A stretch of DNA of 64,000 nucleotides from Acidithiobacillus ferridurans (lineage in GTDB: Bacteria > Pseudomonadota > Gammaproteobacteria > Acidithiobacillales > Acidithiobacillaceae): NCBI RefSeq assembly GCF_003966655.1, contig NZ_AP018795.1, positions 1,877,501 to 1,941,500 of the forward strand, given 5' to 3'. Positions 1 to 8,467 of this stretch are shown in pieces. The notes below the pieces were generated by a model. That model had not been told where the DNA came from. It made no database searches and saw only the letters and a program-made list of their open reading frames with translations. Numbering within the stretch: the stretch's first letter is position 1; each line of letters starts with the position of its first letter. The translations under genes were made by a program, and so were the position numbers.

Positions 1-2
1 GA

Positions 3-569
3 GCCGGGAAGACGACCCTGCTGGAAAAAACCCTGGCAGAACTGGCGGGCGAGTTCCCCCTGGCGGTAGTGGAGGGCGATCAGGAAACCACCCACGATGC
101 GGAACGCATACGCCAGGCGGGTTGCAACGTGGTGCAGATCAATACCGGCCAGGGCTGTCATCTGGAGGCGGATATGGTGGCGCAGGGACTGCAGGAGATC
201 GACCCGGCCGCCGGTTCCGTCGTCTTCATCGAGAACGTGGGAAACCTGGTATGCCCGGCCCTCTTTGATCTCGGTGAAGCGGCGCGGGTGGTCATCCTGG
301 CGGTCACCGAGGGCGAAGACAAGCCGGCAAAGTACCCCCACATGTTTCACGGCGCGGACCTGATTCTGATCAACAAGATCGATCTGCTGCCCTACCTCTC
401 CTTCGACCTGGAACGTTGCCTCGGTTACTTGCACGAAGTCGCGCATCATGCCGAGGTGCTGCAGATCTCCGCCGCCACGGGAGCGGGTCTGGAGCCGTGG
501 TTTGCCTGGTTGCGCGAGCATCGAAACAAGGCGTTGTCGGAGGCCGGAAAAGTGTTGGCCGGTTCCTGA
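3..569 (+). CDS. hypB: Hydrogenase nickel incorporation GTPase HypB, 3' part
   Basis: The reading frame is open from the left edge, so the N-terminus (including any His-rich nickel-binding region) is missing. HypB is a SIMIBI-class GTPase that works with HypA to deliver Ni to [NiFe]-hydrogenase large subunits in the cytoplasm. Seen here: the end of the P-loop (AGKTTL) at the very edge, then VVEGDQETTHDAERI, NTGQGCHLEADM, FIENVGNLVCPALFDLGE, VTEGEDKPAKYPHMF and the NKIDLLPY G4 motif, all closely matching the HypB family. It suggests that a hydrogenase maturation cluster lies to the left. Nothing odd in the visible part. Confidence 0.95.
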   Translation, partial: AGKTTLLEKTLAELAGEFPLAVVEGDQETTHDAERIRQAGCNVVQINTGQGCHLEADMVAQGLQEIDPAAGSVVFIENVGNLVCPALFDLGEAARVVILAVTEGEDKPAKYPHMFHGADLILINKIDLLPYLSFDLERCLGYLHEVAHHAEVLQISAATGAGLEPWFAWLREHRNKALSEAGKVLAGS

Positions 570-594
570 GCTTCCTCGTGCCCAGGAGGCGGTC

Positions 595-2004
595 ATGCCC
601 ACGGACGCCCATCAGACGCTGCACAAGACATTTCAGCTCGTTGATTTGTCCAGTCTGTCCATCTCCAGCGTGGGTCCCATCTTCAGCGTGGCGGCGGCAG
701 GGTCGGCCATGGTCCAGGCAGCAGGAGCAGAGGTGCCCCTGGCGATCGTACTGATTGCCATTCCCTTCATTCTGTGTTCCTGGATATTTCTGTCGCTGAA
801 TCAGTATTTTCCCAACGCCGGTGCCTCCTATCACTGGTCCCGGCGGATCATGGGCATCGATTACTCGAATTTTCAGGCATGGATCGTGATCATGGCCTAT
901 TTCTGGTCGATCCCGCCGATCCTGATCCCGGCGGCGCGGTTCACTCTAGAGGCGCTGGGAGTACCGCACCCCGGCGCCGGATTGCAGATCGTGGTGGCCA
1001 CGTTCTGGGCACTGTTCGCGGCGGGTGTTTTGTTGTTCGGGGCGCGTATCACCGCCAGGGTCACCCAGATATTTCTACTCATCGAGATGGTATCCGTCGC
1101 CTTCATGGCCATCGTCGGCTATTCCCATTGGGGGCCGCCGGCGGTGGGGGCGGGGTCCTTCTCCCTCAGCCATATTCACTGGGCCGGCGTCATCGTCTGC
1201 ATGGTGGTGGGCGCCACCATCGTGGACGGCTGGGAAATCGACTCCTACGCCTCGGAAGAATCCAGAAAACCGCGCATCACCCCGGGATGGGGAGGAATCA
1301 TCGGGGCTGTGAGCGTGGTGCTCTACTACCTGCTGATCTGGCCCCTGCTTCTGCATCAGGTACCCCTCGACCAGTTGCAAAACACCAATGATACCCTGAG
1401 TCTCTGGGCGGCAACGGTATCCCCGCAATTACTCCCGTGGATGCGCATAGCGATTATCGCGTCGACCGCCGGTGGTCTCTGGCTCACCACCTTCATCCTG
1501 TCCCGCGCCCTTTTCGCCATGTCCCGGGATAGGGTGATGCCGGGGTGGCTGGGCCGACTGAATGGCGAACACGTGCCGTACTGGTCCGTCATCCTGCCCA
1601 TCCTGCTGGCCATGGCGGTTGTCCTCATGCAGGTTTTCTTCCACAGTATGCGGGACCTCTTCAACCTGGTGCTGAGCGCGGCGGGGTTCTTTCTGGTGGC
1701 GGAGTTTTTATTGGATGGGGTCAACATGATGCGTTTTTTATTGCTTCAGCACCGCTCCGTCCGGCACCATTTCAGTGCGCATCATCACGCCGGTCTCCTG
1801 CTCGGATCGCTGGTCGTGATCATCAGCCTTTCCGCCGTGGAGGTGCTGTTCCTCATCTATGGCCCGCAATATATTGCGGCCGGCATCGATCAGACCGTTG
1901 GGGTGTTTTTGCTGTTGGGCATCTTTTATGTGCTCTGGCTGCGCCGGCGGAAGGCGGGGCAAGACATTTACGTCTTCGATGAGCTGGAGTTGCAGGAAGA
2001 TTGA
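595..2004 (+). CDS. APC-superfamily amino-acid permease
   Basis: A 469-residue integral membrane protein with about twelve hydrophobic segments. The N-terminal stretch with SISSVGPIFSVAAAG followed by a long hydrophobic helix, and the internal EIDSYASEESRKPR loop, resemble amino-acid/polyamine/organocation transporters. The ATG at 595 is chosen because AGGAGG lies five bases upstream (584-589); upstream in-frame starts would overlap hypB. The next gene, a D-amino-acid dehydrogenase, follows after 64 bases, so the pair may import and oxidise an amino acid. Substrate cannot be told from sequence. No histidine kinase or regulatory domain is attached. Confidence 0.85.
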   Translation: MPTDAHQTLHKTFQLVDLSSLSISSVGPIFSVAAAGSAMVQAAGAEVPLAIVLIAIPFILCSWIFLSLNQYFPNAGASYHWSRRIMGIDYSNFQAWIVIMAYFWSIPPILIPAARFTLEALGVPHPGAGLQIVVATFWALFAAGVLLFGARITARVTQIFLLIEMVSVAFMAIVGYSHWGPPAVGAGSFSLSHIHWAGVIVCMVVGATIVDGWEIDSYASEESRKPRITPGWGGIIGAVSVVLYYLLIWPLLLHQVPLDQLQNTNDTLSLWAATVSPQLLPWMRIAIIASTAGGLWLTTFILSRALFAMSRDRVMPGWLGRLNGEHVPYWSVILPILLAMAVVLMQVFFHSMRDLFNLVLSAAGFFLVAEFLLDGVNMMRFLLLQHRSVRHHFSAHHHAGLLLGSLVVIISLSAVEVLFLIYGPQYIAAGIDQTVGVFLLLGIFYVLWLRRRKAGQDIYVFDELELQED

Positions 2005-2068
2005 CCAGGACTGCGGCCTCTGCTATATCGGGCGGACGCTAACCTTCTCAACTTTCCCCGGGGTTTTT

Positions 2069-3319
2069 ATGGCAGTACATGGTGAAGTGGTGGTTCTGGG
2101 AGCAGGCATCGTCGGGGTTTCCATTGCCCTGCAGTTGCAGTTACGGGGCCGTCCCACCATTCTTCTGGACCAGCAAGGGGCCGGAGAGGGGACGTCCTTC
2201 GGCAATGCCGGCCTGATTCAGCGCGAGGCGGTCATGCCGCACCCCTTCCCCCGTGCCCTGGTGACGCTGCTCAGCTACGCCCGCAATCAGTCGACCGAGG
2301 CCTACTACCGGGGGACGATGCTGCCGCGTCTGGCCATTCCCTTCCTGCGGTACTGGTATAACTCCCGTGAAGACCGTCACCGGATGATTGCCCGGCATTA
2401 TGCGGCATTGATCGCGCACTGCCTGGATGATCATCTGGCTCTGGCCGGTGCGGCGGGGGCGATCGACCTGCTCCGTCCCGGTGGCTGGTTGCAGGTACAC
2501 CAAAATCCCGAGTCTCTGGACCATGCCCTGAAAGAGGCGGCGTATAACGCCGGGAATTTCGAGGTGGCTTACGACGCACTTGATAGCGCGCAGGTGGCGG
2601 CGATGGAGTGCAGTCTGCGTCCCGGACTGGCCGGCGGTATCCACTGGACCCAGCCCCTGGCCGTTGTCGATCCCCACGCGCTCACTCTCGCGTACCTGAA
2701 CTATTTTACCCGGATGGGCGGCGAGTTTCGCACCAGCGCCGTGCGGAGCATAGAGCGTGGTTCGACGGGGTGGCGCATCGCTACGGTGCATGAGCCGGTG
2801 GAGGCCGCCGAGGTAGTGGTGGCTTTGGGCGCCTGGTCGCCGGATGTGACTGGACCTCTGGGTTACCACCCGCCGCTTTTCGTGAAAAGGGGCTATCACA
2901 TGCACTACGCCCAACCGGACGCCACACCACTCGGTCACCCGGTGCTCGATGCCGATCAGGGTTATATGCTGGTGCCCATGCAGCGTGGTATCCGGCTGAC
3001 GACCGGTGCGGAGTTTGCGCATCGGGACGCCCCTCCTTCCGCTATTCCGCTTGCTCGGGCGGAAGCGCAGGCACGGCGGTTATTGCCTGCCCTCGGCGGG
3101 CGTCTGGACGCCGACCCCTGGATGGGGGTGCGCCCCTGCACCCCCGACATGCTGCCGATCATTGGTCGGGCGCCGGGGCATCCGGGTGTGTGGTATGCCT
3201 TCGGCCATTGTCACCAGGGTCTGACCTTGGGGCCGACCACCGGGCGTTTGCTGGCCGAGATGATGTTGGGTGAAACGCCGTTTACGGACCCTGCTCCCTA
3301 CCGACCGGAGCGGTTCTGA
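2069..3319 (+). CDS. dadA: FAD-dependent D-amino-acid dehydrogenase (DadA family)
   Basis: A 416-residue flavoprotein of the DAO/DadA family. It starts with the FAD-binding Rossmann motif VVVLGAGIVGVSIALQL, followed by LLDQQGAGEGTSFGNAGLI, which is the DadA-like segment near the flavin. The C-terminal half contains GVRPCTPDMLPIIGRAP and YAFGHCHQGLTLGPTTG, the usual second FAD contact of this family. Such enzymes oxidatively deaminate D-amino acids and pass electrons to the respiratory chain. The ATG at 2069 begins directly at the family N-terminus. The upstream permease probably shares its transcript. Before the insertion sequence arrived, the globin gene began 52 bases after this stop and may have been in the same operon. 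Confidence 0.88.
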   Translation: MAVHGEVVVLGAGIVGVSIALQLQLRGRPTILLDQQGAGEGTSFGNAGLIQREAVMPHPFPRALVTLLSYARNQSTEAYYRGTMLPRLAIPFLRYWYNSREDRHRMIARHYAALIAHCLDDHLALAGAAGAIDLLRPGGWLQVHQNPESLDHALKEAAYNAGNFEVAYDALDSAQVAAMECSLRPGLAGGIHWTQPLAVVDPHALTLAYLNYFTRMGGEFRTSAVRSIERGSTGWRIATVHEPVEAAEVVVALGAWSPDVTGPLGYHPPLFVKRGYHMHYAQPDATPLGHPVLDADQGYMLVPMQRGIRLTTGAEFAHRDAPPSAIPLARAEAQARRLLPALGGRLDADPWMGVRPCTPDMLPIIGRAPGHPGVWYAFGHCHQGLTLGPTTGRLLAEMMLGETPFTDPAPYRPERF

Positions 3320-3373
3320 ACGTGGGATTTTTGGATATTGAAACGCAGTCTGCGAACGCCTGGAGCCAATCAT

Positions 3374-3390
3374 CCTAAATTCGGCAGTTA
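3374..3390 (+). repeat. Left terminal inverted repeat of the IS
   Basis: CCTAAATTCGGCAGTTA; pairs with the right end with 13 of 17 matching positions. The target duplication ATCAT (3369-3373) abuts it on the left. Confidence 0.9.
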
Positions 3391-3456
3391 CCCCTGCTGA
3401 TTTGGCAGGATTCCTCTGATAGGATTGATTTTTCCCCTGTGTTGGAGGCTCACCCA

Positions 3457-4980
3457 ATGGGTGAACGCACTAAGCGGCCCCAAAAGCCCATTCCTGAGGC
3501 TATACAGAGCATGATTGTGGATACGATGGGCGGTCGTGTTCAGGTATCCTGGGATAAGGAATCGGCAGCCACTCCCTTTGGCCAGTTGGTGTTCTTTGCC
3601 GAGTTTCAGAAAGTCAGTGGTTTGTTTGATGCTTGGGTAGAAGAATGTCCCTTGATCTATAACAGCCCCAACGCACCCAAGAAGCGCGATGTATTGGGCA
3701 CTTGGGATCTCTCCATACTGGCGGGTCACCGACGCTATGCACATGTCACTGGATTACGCAGTGATGGTGTCAGTCCGCAGATTCTGGGGATGAGCAAGAT
3801 CGTCAGCGAAGACGCCCTGCGCCGGGCGCTGGGTAAAATCCCCGAAGGCGAAGGCACCGAATGGATGCGCAAGCACTTGTTCAAAAGCGCAAAGGCAGCC
3901 TGTGACACGCCTTGGATTCTTGATATCGACACCACCATCAAAACGTTATTCGGGCATCAGCAAGGGGCTGAAGTAGGCTACAATCCGCACAAACCGGGGC
4001 GTCCATCCCATGCCTATCATGCGTACTGGGTCGGTAATCTGCGGCTATTGCTGGATGTAGAAGTGACAGCCGGCAACACCACGGCCTCCAACCATGCCCA
4101 ACCGGGGCTGAACCGCGTACTGGACACCCTGAGTGCCGAACAGCGTCCTTATCTGGTCCGTGGCGACTGTGGCTTTGGCAATGATGCGGTTATCCGCGAG
4201 ATGGAAGCGCGGCAGCAGTCCTATCTCTTCAAATTGCGTCAATCGCCCCGGGTCAAGCGCCTGTTACAGCGGGAATTTACCCGCCGTGACTGGGCGGATG
4301 CAGGACAAGGCTGGGAAGGCCGCGAAGACACGATTCAACTGGCCGGGTGGCAGCAGAGCCGCCGGGTAGTCATTCTCCGTCGCCTACTCAAAGACCATCT
4401 AATCGCCACCCAGGAACATCAAGGCCAGCTGGAATTTGCTTTCGTGGACCGTCGCCAGACCAAGGTCTACGAATACGCCGTACTGGTGACGGATATCCAA
4501 GAAGGCATTCTGAGTATCGCGCAGTTGTACCGCGACCGGGCCGATGCGGAGAACGGTTTTGACGAACTCAAGAACCAGTGGGGATGGGGCGGGTACACCA
4601 CTCGTGATCTGGCCCGTTGTCGGCTCTCCGCGCGTGCCGTGGGGCTGGTCTACAACTGGTGGAGCTGGTATTCCCGACTGGCTTTTCCGGGGTCACGGAG
4701 AGAAGCCATCACCAGTCGTCCATTGCTGCTCTCCGCTATAGGTCGCAGCACCAAACACGCTGGACAGATTCATCTTTTTCTGACACCCATGCATGCCGCG
4801 CAGAAAAAGGTGGAGCGCGGAATTGAGAATATCCGTAGAGGGTTGCGGATAGTTCGGGAGACTGCGGAGCAGTTCCTGGAACACCAGCCCTGGGACCTCC
4901 TCGTGAGCTACATCGTTGCGCAAATTACGCGATCACCATGGTCACCGCCGGGGACTTTTCCGGCACTTGCCGGACCTTAA
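3457..4980 (+). CDS. IS1380-family DDE transposase
   Basis: A 507-residue transposase. The catalytic core is visible: first Asp in LDIDTTIKTLFGHQ followed by GYNPHKPGRPSHAY; second Asp in LVRGDCGFGNDAVI; the Glu in RDRADAENGFDELK, followed by WGWGGYTTRD. These blocks are typical of the IS1380 group of DDE_Tnp_1 transposases. The ATG at 3457 is preferred to GTG 3439 because GGAGG (3444-3448) is eight bases upstream. Full length, with no internal stop, so probably functional. The stop codon lies inside the right inverted repeat. Confidence 0.93.
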   Translation: MGERTKRPQKPIPEAIQSMIVDTMGGRVQVSWDKESAATPFGQLVFFAEFQKVSGLFDAWVEECPLIYNSPNAPKKRDVLGTWDLSILAGHRRYAHVTGLRSDGVSPQILGMSKIVSEDALRRALGKIPEGEGTEWMRKHLFKSAKAACDTPWILDIDTTIKTLFGHQQGAEVGYNPHKPGRPSHAYHAYWVGNLRLLLDVEVTAGNTTASNHAQPGLNRVLDTLSAEQRPYLVRGDCGFGNDAVIREMEARQQSYLFKLRQSPRVKRLLQREFTRRDWADAGQGWEGREDTIQLAGWQQSRRVVILRRLLKDHLIATQEHQGQLEFAFVDRRQTKVYEYAVLVTDIQEGILSIAQLYRDRADAENGFDELKNQWGWGGYTTRDLARCRLSARAVGLVYNWWSWYSRLAFPGSRREAITSRPLLLSAIGRSTKHAGQIHLFLTPMHAAQKKVERGIENIRRGLRIVRETAEQFLEHQPWDLLVSYIVAQITRSPWSPPGTFPALAGP

Positions 4981-4994
4981 CTGCTTTTTTTAGG
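4978..4994 (-). repeat. Right terminal inverted repeat of the IS
   Basis: Read on the minus strand it is CCTAAAAAAAGCAGTTA. The second target-duplication copy ATCAT (4995-4999) follows, and its last two bases are the first two of the globin start codon. Confidence 0.9.
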
Positions 4995-4997
4995 ATC

Positions 4998-5402
4998 ATG
5001 GAACAGGTAAGCCCTCCCAAACGCCGTCTCGAACCCCTGTGCGAAAAGATTACGCTGCCAGTGATCCGTGCCGTGGTGGATGATTTCTACAATCGTATCC
5101 AGCATCACCCGACCCTGGCGGAGCCTTTCTCCGTCGTTCAGGACTGGGAGTTGCACAAGGATCGTCTCGTTCACTACTGGTGGACCGTGTCTGGCGGACT
5201 TCCCTACAAAGATTACCGCTATGCGCTGGGCGACAAGCATGCTCCGGTCGGAATAACCCATCCGCTGGTGGATGACTGGCTCGCGCTTTTTCACGAAACC
5301 ATGCTGGACCACATGGATGCGGATATGGCCCGTCGCTGGCATGGTATGGCCACCGGCATTGGCGAGTCTCTGCGCCTGATGTTCGCCCCGCGCGGGGATT
5401 AA
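4998..5402 (+). CDS. Truncated hemoglobin, probably group III
   Basis: A 134-residue protein with the 2-over-2 globin pattern: VVDDFYNRIQHHPTLAEPF, then DWELHKDRLVHYWWTVSGG, then HPLVDDWLALFHETM. The FY, Trp-rich E-helix region and WLALF block fit group III truncated globins, which bind heme and handle O2, NO or peroxide in the cytoplasm. By eye the usual proximal His four residues before the WLALF Trp is Leu here, with a His two residues earlier; this needs a real alignment. The start at MEQVSPP is supported by the pre-insertion sequence: GGAG (3362-3365) would sit six bases from this ATG if the IS were removed. Today only AGGA at 4992-4995 lies upstream, too close. Its stop overlaps the ilvA stop (tail to tail). 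Confidence 0.8.
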   Translation: MEQVSPPKRRLEPLCEKITLPVIRAVVDDFYNRIQHHPTLAEPFSVVQDWELHKDRLVHYWWTVSGGLPYKDYRYALGDKHAPVGITHPLVDDWLALFHETMLDHMDADMARRWHGMATGIGESLRLMFAPRGD

Positions 5403-6931
5403 GCAAAGGGTCGGTGCTGACCCTGATCCAAAAAAAACCGGTAGGCGGGGTTGGCGGTTTCCGCCACATGCGGGTAGTCGAGTCCGGCAAGCAGTGACTC
5501 GAATCGTGCCATCTCGCTGTCCGGCACCTCAAAGCCCGCCAGCACCCGGCCCAGGTCGACGCCATTATTGCGATAGTGGAAGAGGCTGATATTCCAGTGC
5601 CCGCCCAGTTTGTCGAGAAACTCCATCAGTGCCCCCGGCCGTTCGGGAAACTCAAAACGGTAAATCCGCTCATTCTGTGCGGCCGCCGCATGCCCGCCCA
5701 CCATATGGCGGATGTGCAGTTTGGCCATTTCGTCGTCACTCAGGTCCAGCGCTTCGTGACCCGTGACTCGTAAGCTCTCCAGCAATGCATTGGCGTCTTC
5801 CCGGTCGCGGATGGCCACTCCGACGAAAATATGCGCCCGATCCCGGTGGTGCAGGCGGTAATTGAATTCCGTCACGACTCGTTGACCAATCGCCGCGCAG
5901 AAGGCGCGAAAGGCTCCCGGTCGCTCCGGGATGGTGACCGCAAACAGCGCCTCGCGTGCCTCGCCCAGTTCCGCCCGCTCGGCGATGAAGCGCAGGCGGT
6001 CAAAGTTCATATTGGCGCCGGAGAGGAGGGCGACCCAGGCCCCGCCCCGACCGGGGTCGGTTGCCGCCATCCGCTTGAGACCCGCCAAGGCCAGCGCACC
6101 GGCCGGCTCCATGACGGAACGGGTTTCGTCAAATACATCCTTGATGGCCGCACAGATCTCATCATTGGTCACCCGCACGATTTCATCCACATATTTGCGG
6201 CAGAGGGCAAAGGTGTGTTCTCCCACCTGGCGCACAGCCACGCCATCGGCGAAAATACCGACCTGGGGCAGAGTAATGCGTTCCCCCGCCTGCAAAGACC
6301 GATACATGGCGTCGGCCTCAAAGGGCTCTACGCCGATGATGCGAATCTCGGGCACGATGGATTTCAGGTAAGCCGCCACCCCGGCAATGAGGCCACCGCC
6401 GCCCACCGGAACAAAAATCGCTTCCAGGCCGGCGCCCCGCTGACGGAGTATCTCTGCGCCTATGGTCCCCTGTCCCGCAATCACCAGCGGATCGTCAAAG
6501 GGCGGAATGAAGACCATGCCCGATTCGGCGATCAGGGCGTCGCAATGCGCCTGCGCGTCGGAGTAGCTGTCACCATGAAGAATGACCTCCGCACCTCGCG
6601 CCCGTACCGCGTTGACCTTGATTTCCGGAGTGGTGCCGGGCATGACGATCACCGCACGGATACCCAGCTTCTGGGCAGCATAGGCGACGCCCTGCGCATG
6701 ATTGCCGGCGCTGGCGGTGATGACGCCGCGTGCCTTTTCCGTATCCGAAAGCTGGGCGATCTTGTTGTAGGCGCCGCGCAGTTTGAAGCTGAACACCGGT
6801 TGCAGGTCTTCACGCTTGAACAGCACCTCGCGCTGCAGGCGTGCGCTCAATTTGGGCGCGGCTTCCAGGGGCGTTTCCCGAGCCACATCGTAGACCCTGC
6901 TGCATAGCACTTCGCGCAGAAGATTTTTCAC
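5399..6931 (-). CDS. ilvA: Threonine ammonia-lyase, biosynthetic
   Basis: A 510-residue PLP enzyme converting threonine to 2-oxobutanoate, the first step to isoleucine. The PLP lysine lies in VFSFKLRGAYNKI (about residue 50), with SAGNHAQGVAYAAQ and the glycine loop PVGGGGLIAGVAAYLK binding the cofactor phosphate. The C-terminal ~190 residues form two ACT-like regulatory repeats (ALFAVTIPERPGAFR and IYRFEFPERPGALMEF), so isoleucine feedback is expected. Start is GTG at 6931, overlapping the stop of the upstream modE-like gene (GTGA). It is the last gene of a four-gene overlapping operon and is separate from ilvBHC at 30-33 kb. Confidence 0.96.
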   Translation of the reverse strand: MKNLLREVLCSRVYDVARETPLEAAPKLSARLQREVLFKREDLQPVFSFKLRGAYNKIAQLSDTEKARGVITASAGNHAQGVAYAAQKLGIRAVIVMPGTTPEIKVNAVRARGAEVILHGDSYSDAQAHCDALIAESGMVFIPPFDDPLVIAGQGTIGAEILRQRGAGLEAIFVPVGGGGLIAGVAAYLKSIVPEIRIIGVEPFEADAMYRSLQAGERITLPQVGIFADGVAVRQVGEHTFALCRKYVDEIVRVTNDEICAAIKDVFDETRSVMEPAGALALAGLKRMAATDPGRGGAWVALLSGANMNFDRLRFIAERAELGEAREALFAVTIPERPGAFRAFCAAIGQRVVTEFNYRLHHRDRAHIFVGVAIRDREDANALLESLRVTGHEALDLSDDEMAKLHIRHMVGGHAAAAQNERIYRFEFPERPGALMEFLDKLGGHWNISLFHYRNNGVDLGRVLAGFEVPDSEMARFESLLAGLDYPHVAETANPAYRFFLDQGQHRPFA

Positions 6932-7299
6932 GAAGCGTTTTCTTCCGGTTTGTGGAGCTGCATGAGTTTGCGGAATTCAGCGATATCAGGCGCCAGGGTC
7001 AGGTTTGCCTTGGCTTCCATGGCCTCGTAACGGGTGAGTATTTCTTCGCCCATTTCGGTCAGATGCGCACCGCCGCCGTGGCTGCCCCCGGTGGCGGTGC
7101 TCACCACCGGTGCCAGAAAACAGTGATTCATGGTGTCCACCAGCAACCAGGCGCGCCGGTAACTCATATTCATCGCCCGCGCCGCCGCAGAGATGGAGCC
7201 TTCTTCGCGAATATGGCGAAGCAGTTCGGCCTTGCCAGGGCCGATGGCGATGGCTTCCGCCAGCAAGACGCGAAGACGGGGTTGCAGGTGGTCTGTCAT
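6928..7299 (-). CDS. ModE-like winged-helix regulator without molybdate domain
   Basis: A 123-residue protein matching the N-terminal DNA-binding part of ModE: GPGKAELLRHIREEGSISAAARAMNMSYRRAWLLVDTMN, with the Gly-rich GGSHGGGAHLTEMGEEILTRYEAM wing. The C-terminal molbindin (TOBE) domains of full ModE are absent, so molybdate sensing cannot be assumed. The ATG at 7299 has AGGAGG six bases upstream. It overlaps yheT upstream and ilvA downstream by four bases each, so it is translationally coupled. A link to the molybdenum-dependent xanthine dehydrogenase at 60 kb is only speculation. Confidence 0.85.
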   Translation of the reverse strand: MTDHLQPRLRVLLAEAIAIGPGKAELLRHIREEGSISAAARAMNMSYRRAWLLVDTMNHCFLAPVVSTATGGSHGGGAHLTEMGEEILTRYEAMEAKANLTLAPDIAEFRKLMQLHKPEENAS

Positions 7300-8261
7300 G
7301 GGATCCTCCTCTCAAAATAGTCGAGCAGCGTGTTTGGCAACCAACGCAGATGACCCGGAAAGGCGCCATCGATAAAGCCAACATGACCGCCTTGCTCGGT
7401 GATGCAACGTGTCACGGTCAGGCTTATCTGAACATTGCGCAGGCTGTCGACGGGTACGATAGGGTCATCCGCGCTGTTCAGAAGCAAAGTGGGTACCTGT
7501 ATCCACGGCAACAACGGCGCCGCCGAGCCCTCTTCCCAGAGCTGCCGGGCGCCCGAGAAACCATGTACTGGCGCCGTAAAATATTCATCGAAATCATACA
7601 CGCTTTTTGCCGAAAAGACCCGTGACCAGTCCGCCATGTCCGGGTATTTGGCTTCGTAACGGCGGACAGAAGCCTTCATTTTCTGGAGAAAATACCGGTT
7701 GTAGAAGCGAAGATGACTGGATTGCAGATACTCTGCCGTCGCGACCAGATCAACCGGGGCGCAGACCGCAGCCGCAGATTCCAGGTTTTTATGCGCCTCG
7801 TCTCCTGCCTCGCCCAGATATTTGAGCAAGGCGTTGCCGCCGAGGGAAACGCCGACGGCGTAGCGAGGGCGACATGGAAGCAGTGCCGTCGCGCGCTCCA
7901 GCATCCAGCGAATCTCGGCACTATCCCCCGCGTGGTAGCTACGGGGCAGTAAGTTGTCCATTCCTCCGCAGCCGCGGAAATTGATAAAACAGCCTGCCCA
8001 GCCCCTCCGCCGCAGGCCTGCCGCGAGGGCGCGGGCATAATGTCCCTGTGAACTACTTGCCAGGCCATGAAAGAGCATGACCACCGGCGCAGCGGCTGAC
8101 GCGTCCACCCAGTCTACGGCGACCCGGTCGCCATCGGGGGTTTCCCAGATTTCCCGGCGAAAATCGACAGGATCCGAGCGCGCAAAAAAGGGCGCCCAGA
8201 TGGTCTGAAAGTCACCACCCCGCGACCACCAGGGCGGATGAAAAGCGCAGAAAGGATTCAA
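7296..8261 (-). CDS. yheT: YheT-family alpha/beta hydrolase
   Basis: A 321-residue cytoplasmic alpha/beta-hydrolase. It begins with FHPPWWSRGGDFQTIWAPFF, the hallmark N-terminus of the YheT/EMB8 family. The oxyanion segment is LFHGLASSSQGHYA, the nucleophile elbow is GVSLGGNALLKYLGE, and the acid and His are likely in LLNSADDPIVP and EQGGHVGFID. The natural substrate of the family is not settled; esterase activity is usual. Start is TTG at 8261 overlapping the stop of the upstream ferredoxin gene; the family N-terminus supports it. Second gene of the operon ending in ilvA. Confidence 0.88.
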   Translation of the reverse strand: MNPFCAFHPPWWSRGGDFQTIWAPFFARSDPVDFRREIWETPDGDRVAVDWVDASAAAPVVMLFHGLASSSQGHYARALAAGLRRRGWAGCFINFRGCGGMDNLLPRSYHAGDSAEIRWMLERATALLPCRPRYAVGVSLGGNALLKYLGEAGDEAHKNLESAAAVCAPVDLVATAEYLQSSHLRFYNRYFLQKMKASVRRYEAKYPDMADWSRVFSAKSVYDFDEYFTAPVHGFSGARQLWEEGSAAPLLPWIQVPTLLLNSADDPIVPVDSLRNVQISLTVTRCITEQGGHVGFIDGAFPGHLRWLPNTLLDYFERRIP

Positions 8262-8467
8262 TCCTCTAGGTAGGCGTCATGGCTGCGCAAGTAGGCTTCG
8301 AGATCGCCGATGCAACTGCCGCAACCAGCGCCACAGCCGGCGTGGACCATCAACAGCTCCATAAAGGGCAGGGGGTTGGCGCGCTGGCGCTCAAGAATTT
8401 CCTGAAAAGTGGCGGCCGAACAGCAGCAATAGGGGCTGTCATCGACTTCCTCGGGGACGGCGGACAT
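8258..8467 (-). CDS. BFD-like [2Fe-2S] protein
   Basis: A 69-residue protein resembling bacterioferritin-associated ferredoxin: YCCCSAATFQEILERQ near the N-terminus and GCGAGCGSCIGDLEAYL near the C-terminus supply the Cys ligands of a BFD-type [2Fe-2S] cluster. BFD proteins reduce and mobilise iron from bacterioferritin; small relatives also serve as electron-transfer modules. The ATG at 8467 is used; it is the last Met before the domain and has AGAGGTG upstream. A longer in-frame start at 8683 would add 72 residues of low-complexity character and is rejected. First gene of a four-gene operon; its link to ilvA is unexplained. Confidence 0.8.
   Translation of the reverse strand: MSAVPEEVDDSPYCCCSAATFQEILERQRANPLPFMELLMVHAGCGAGCGSCIGDLEAYLRSHDAYLED

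Larger units (their letters stand above)
3374..4994 (+). mobile_element. Complete IS1380-family insertion sequence
   Basis: A 1,621-bp element bounded by imperfect 17-bp terminal inverted repeats (3374-3390 and 4978-4994). Both ends read CCTAAA, four variable bases, then GCAGTTA when read inwards. It is flanked by an identical 5-bp direct repeat ATCAT (3369-3373 and 4995-4999), the target duplication. It carries one DDE transposase gene. The CC terminal bases, element size and transposase motifs fit IS1380. A small GC-rich palindrome (CCGGCA-CT-TGCCGG, 4960-4973) lies near the right end. Intact ends, a perfect duplication and an unbroken transposase indicate a recent, probably active insertion. 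Confidence 0.9.

Noticed and set aside
5831-6907. Long plus-strand frame opposite ilvA
   Set aside because: Antisense shadow of a clearly recognised gene, with no ribosome site.
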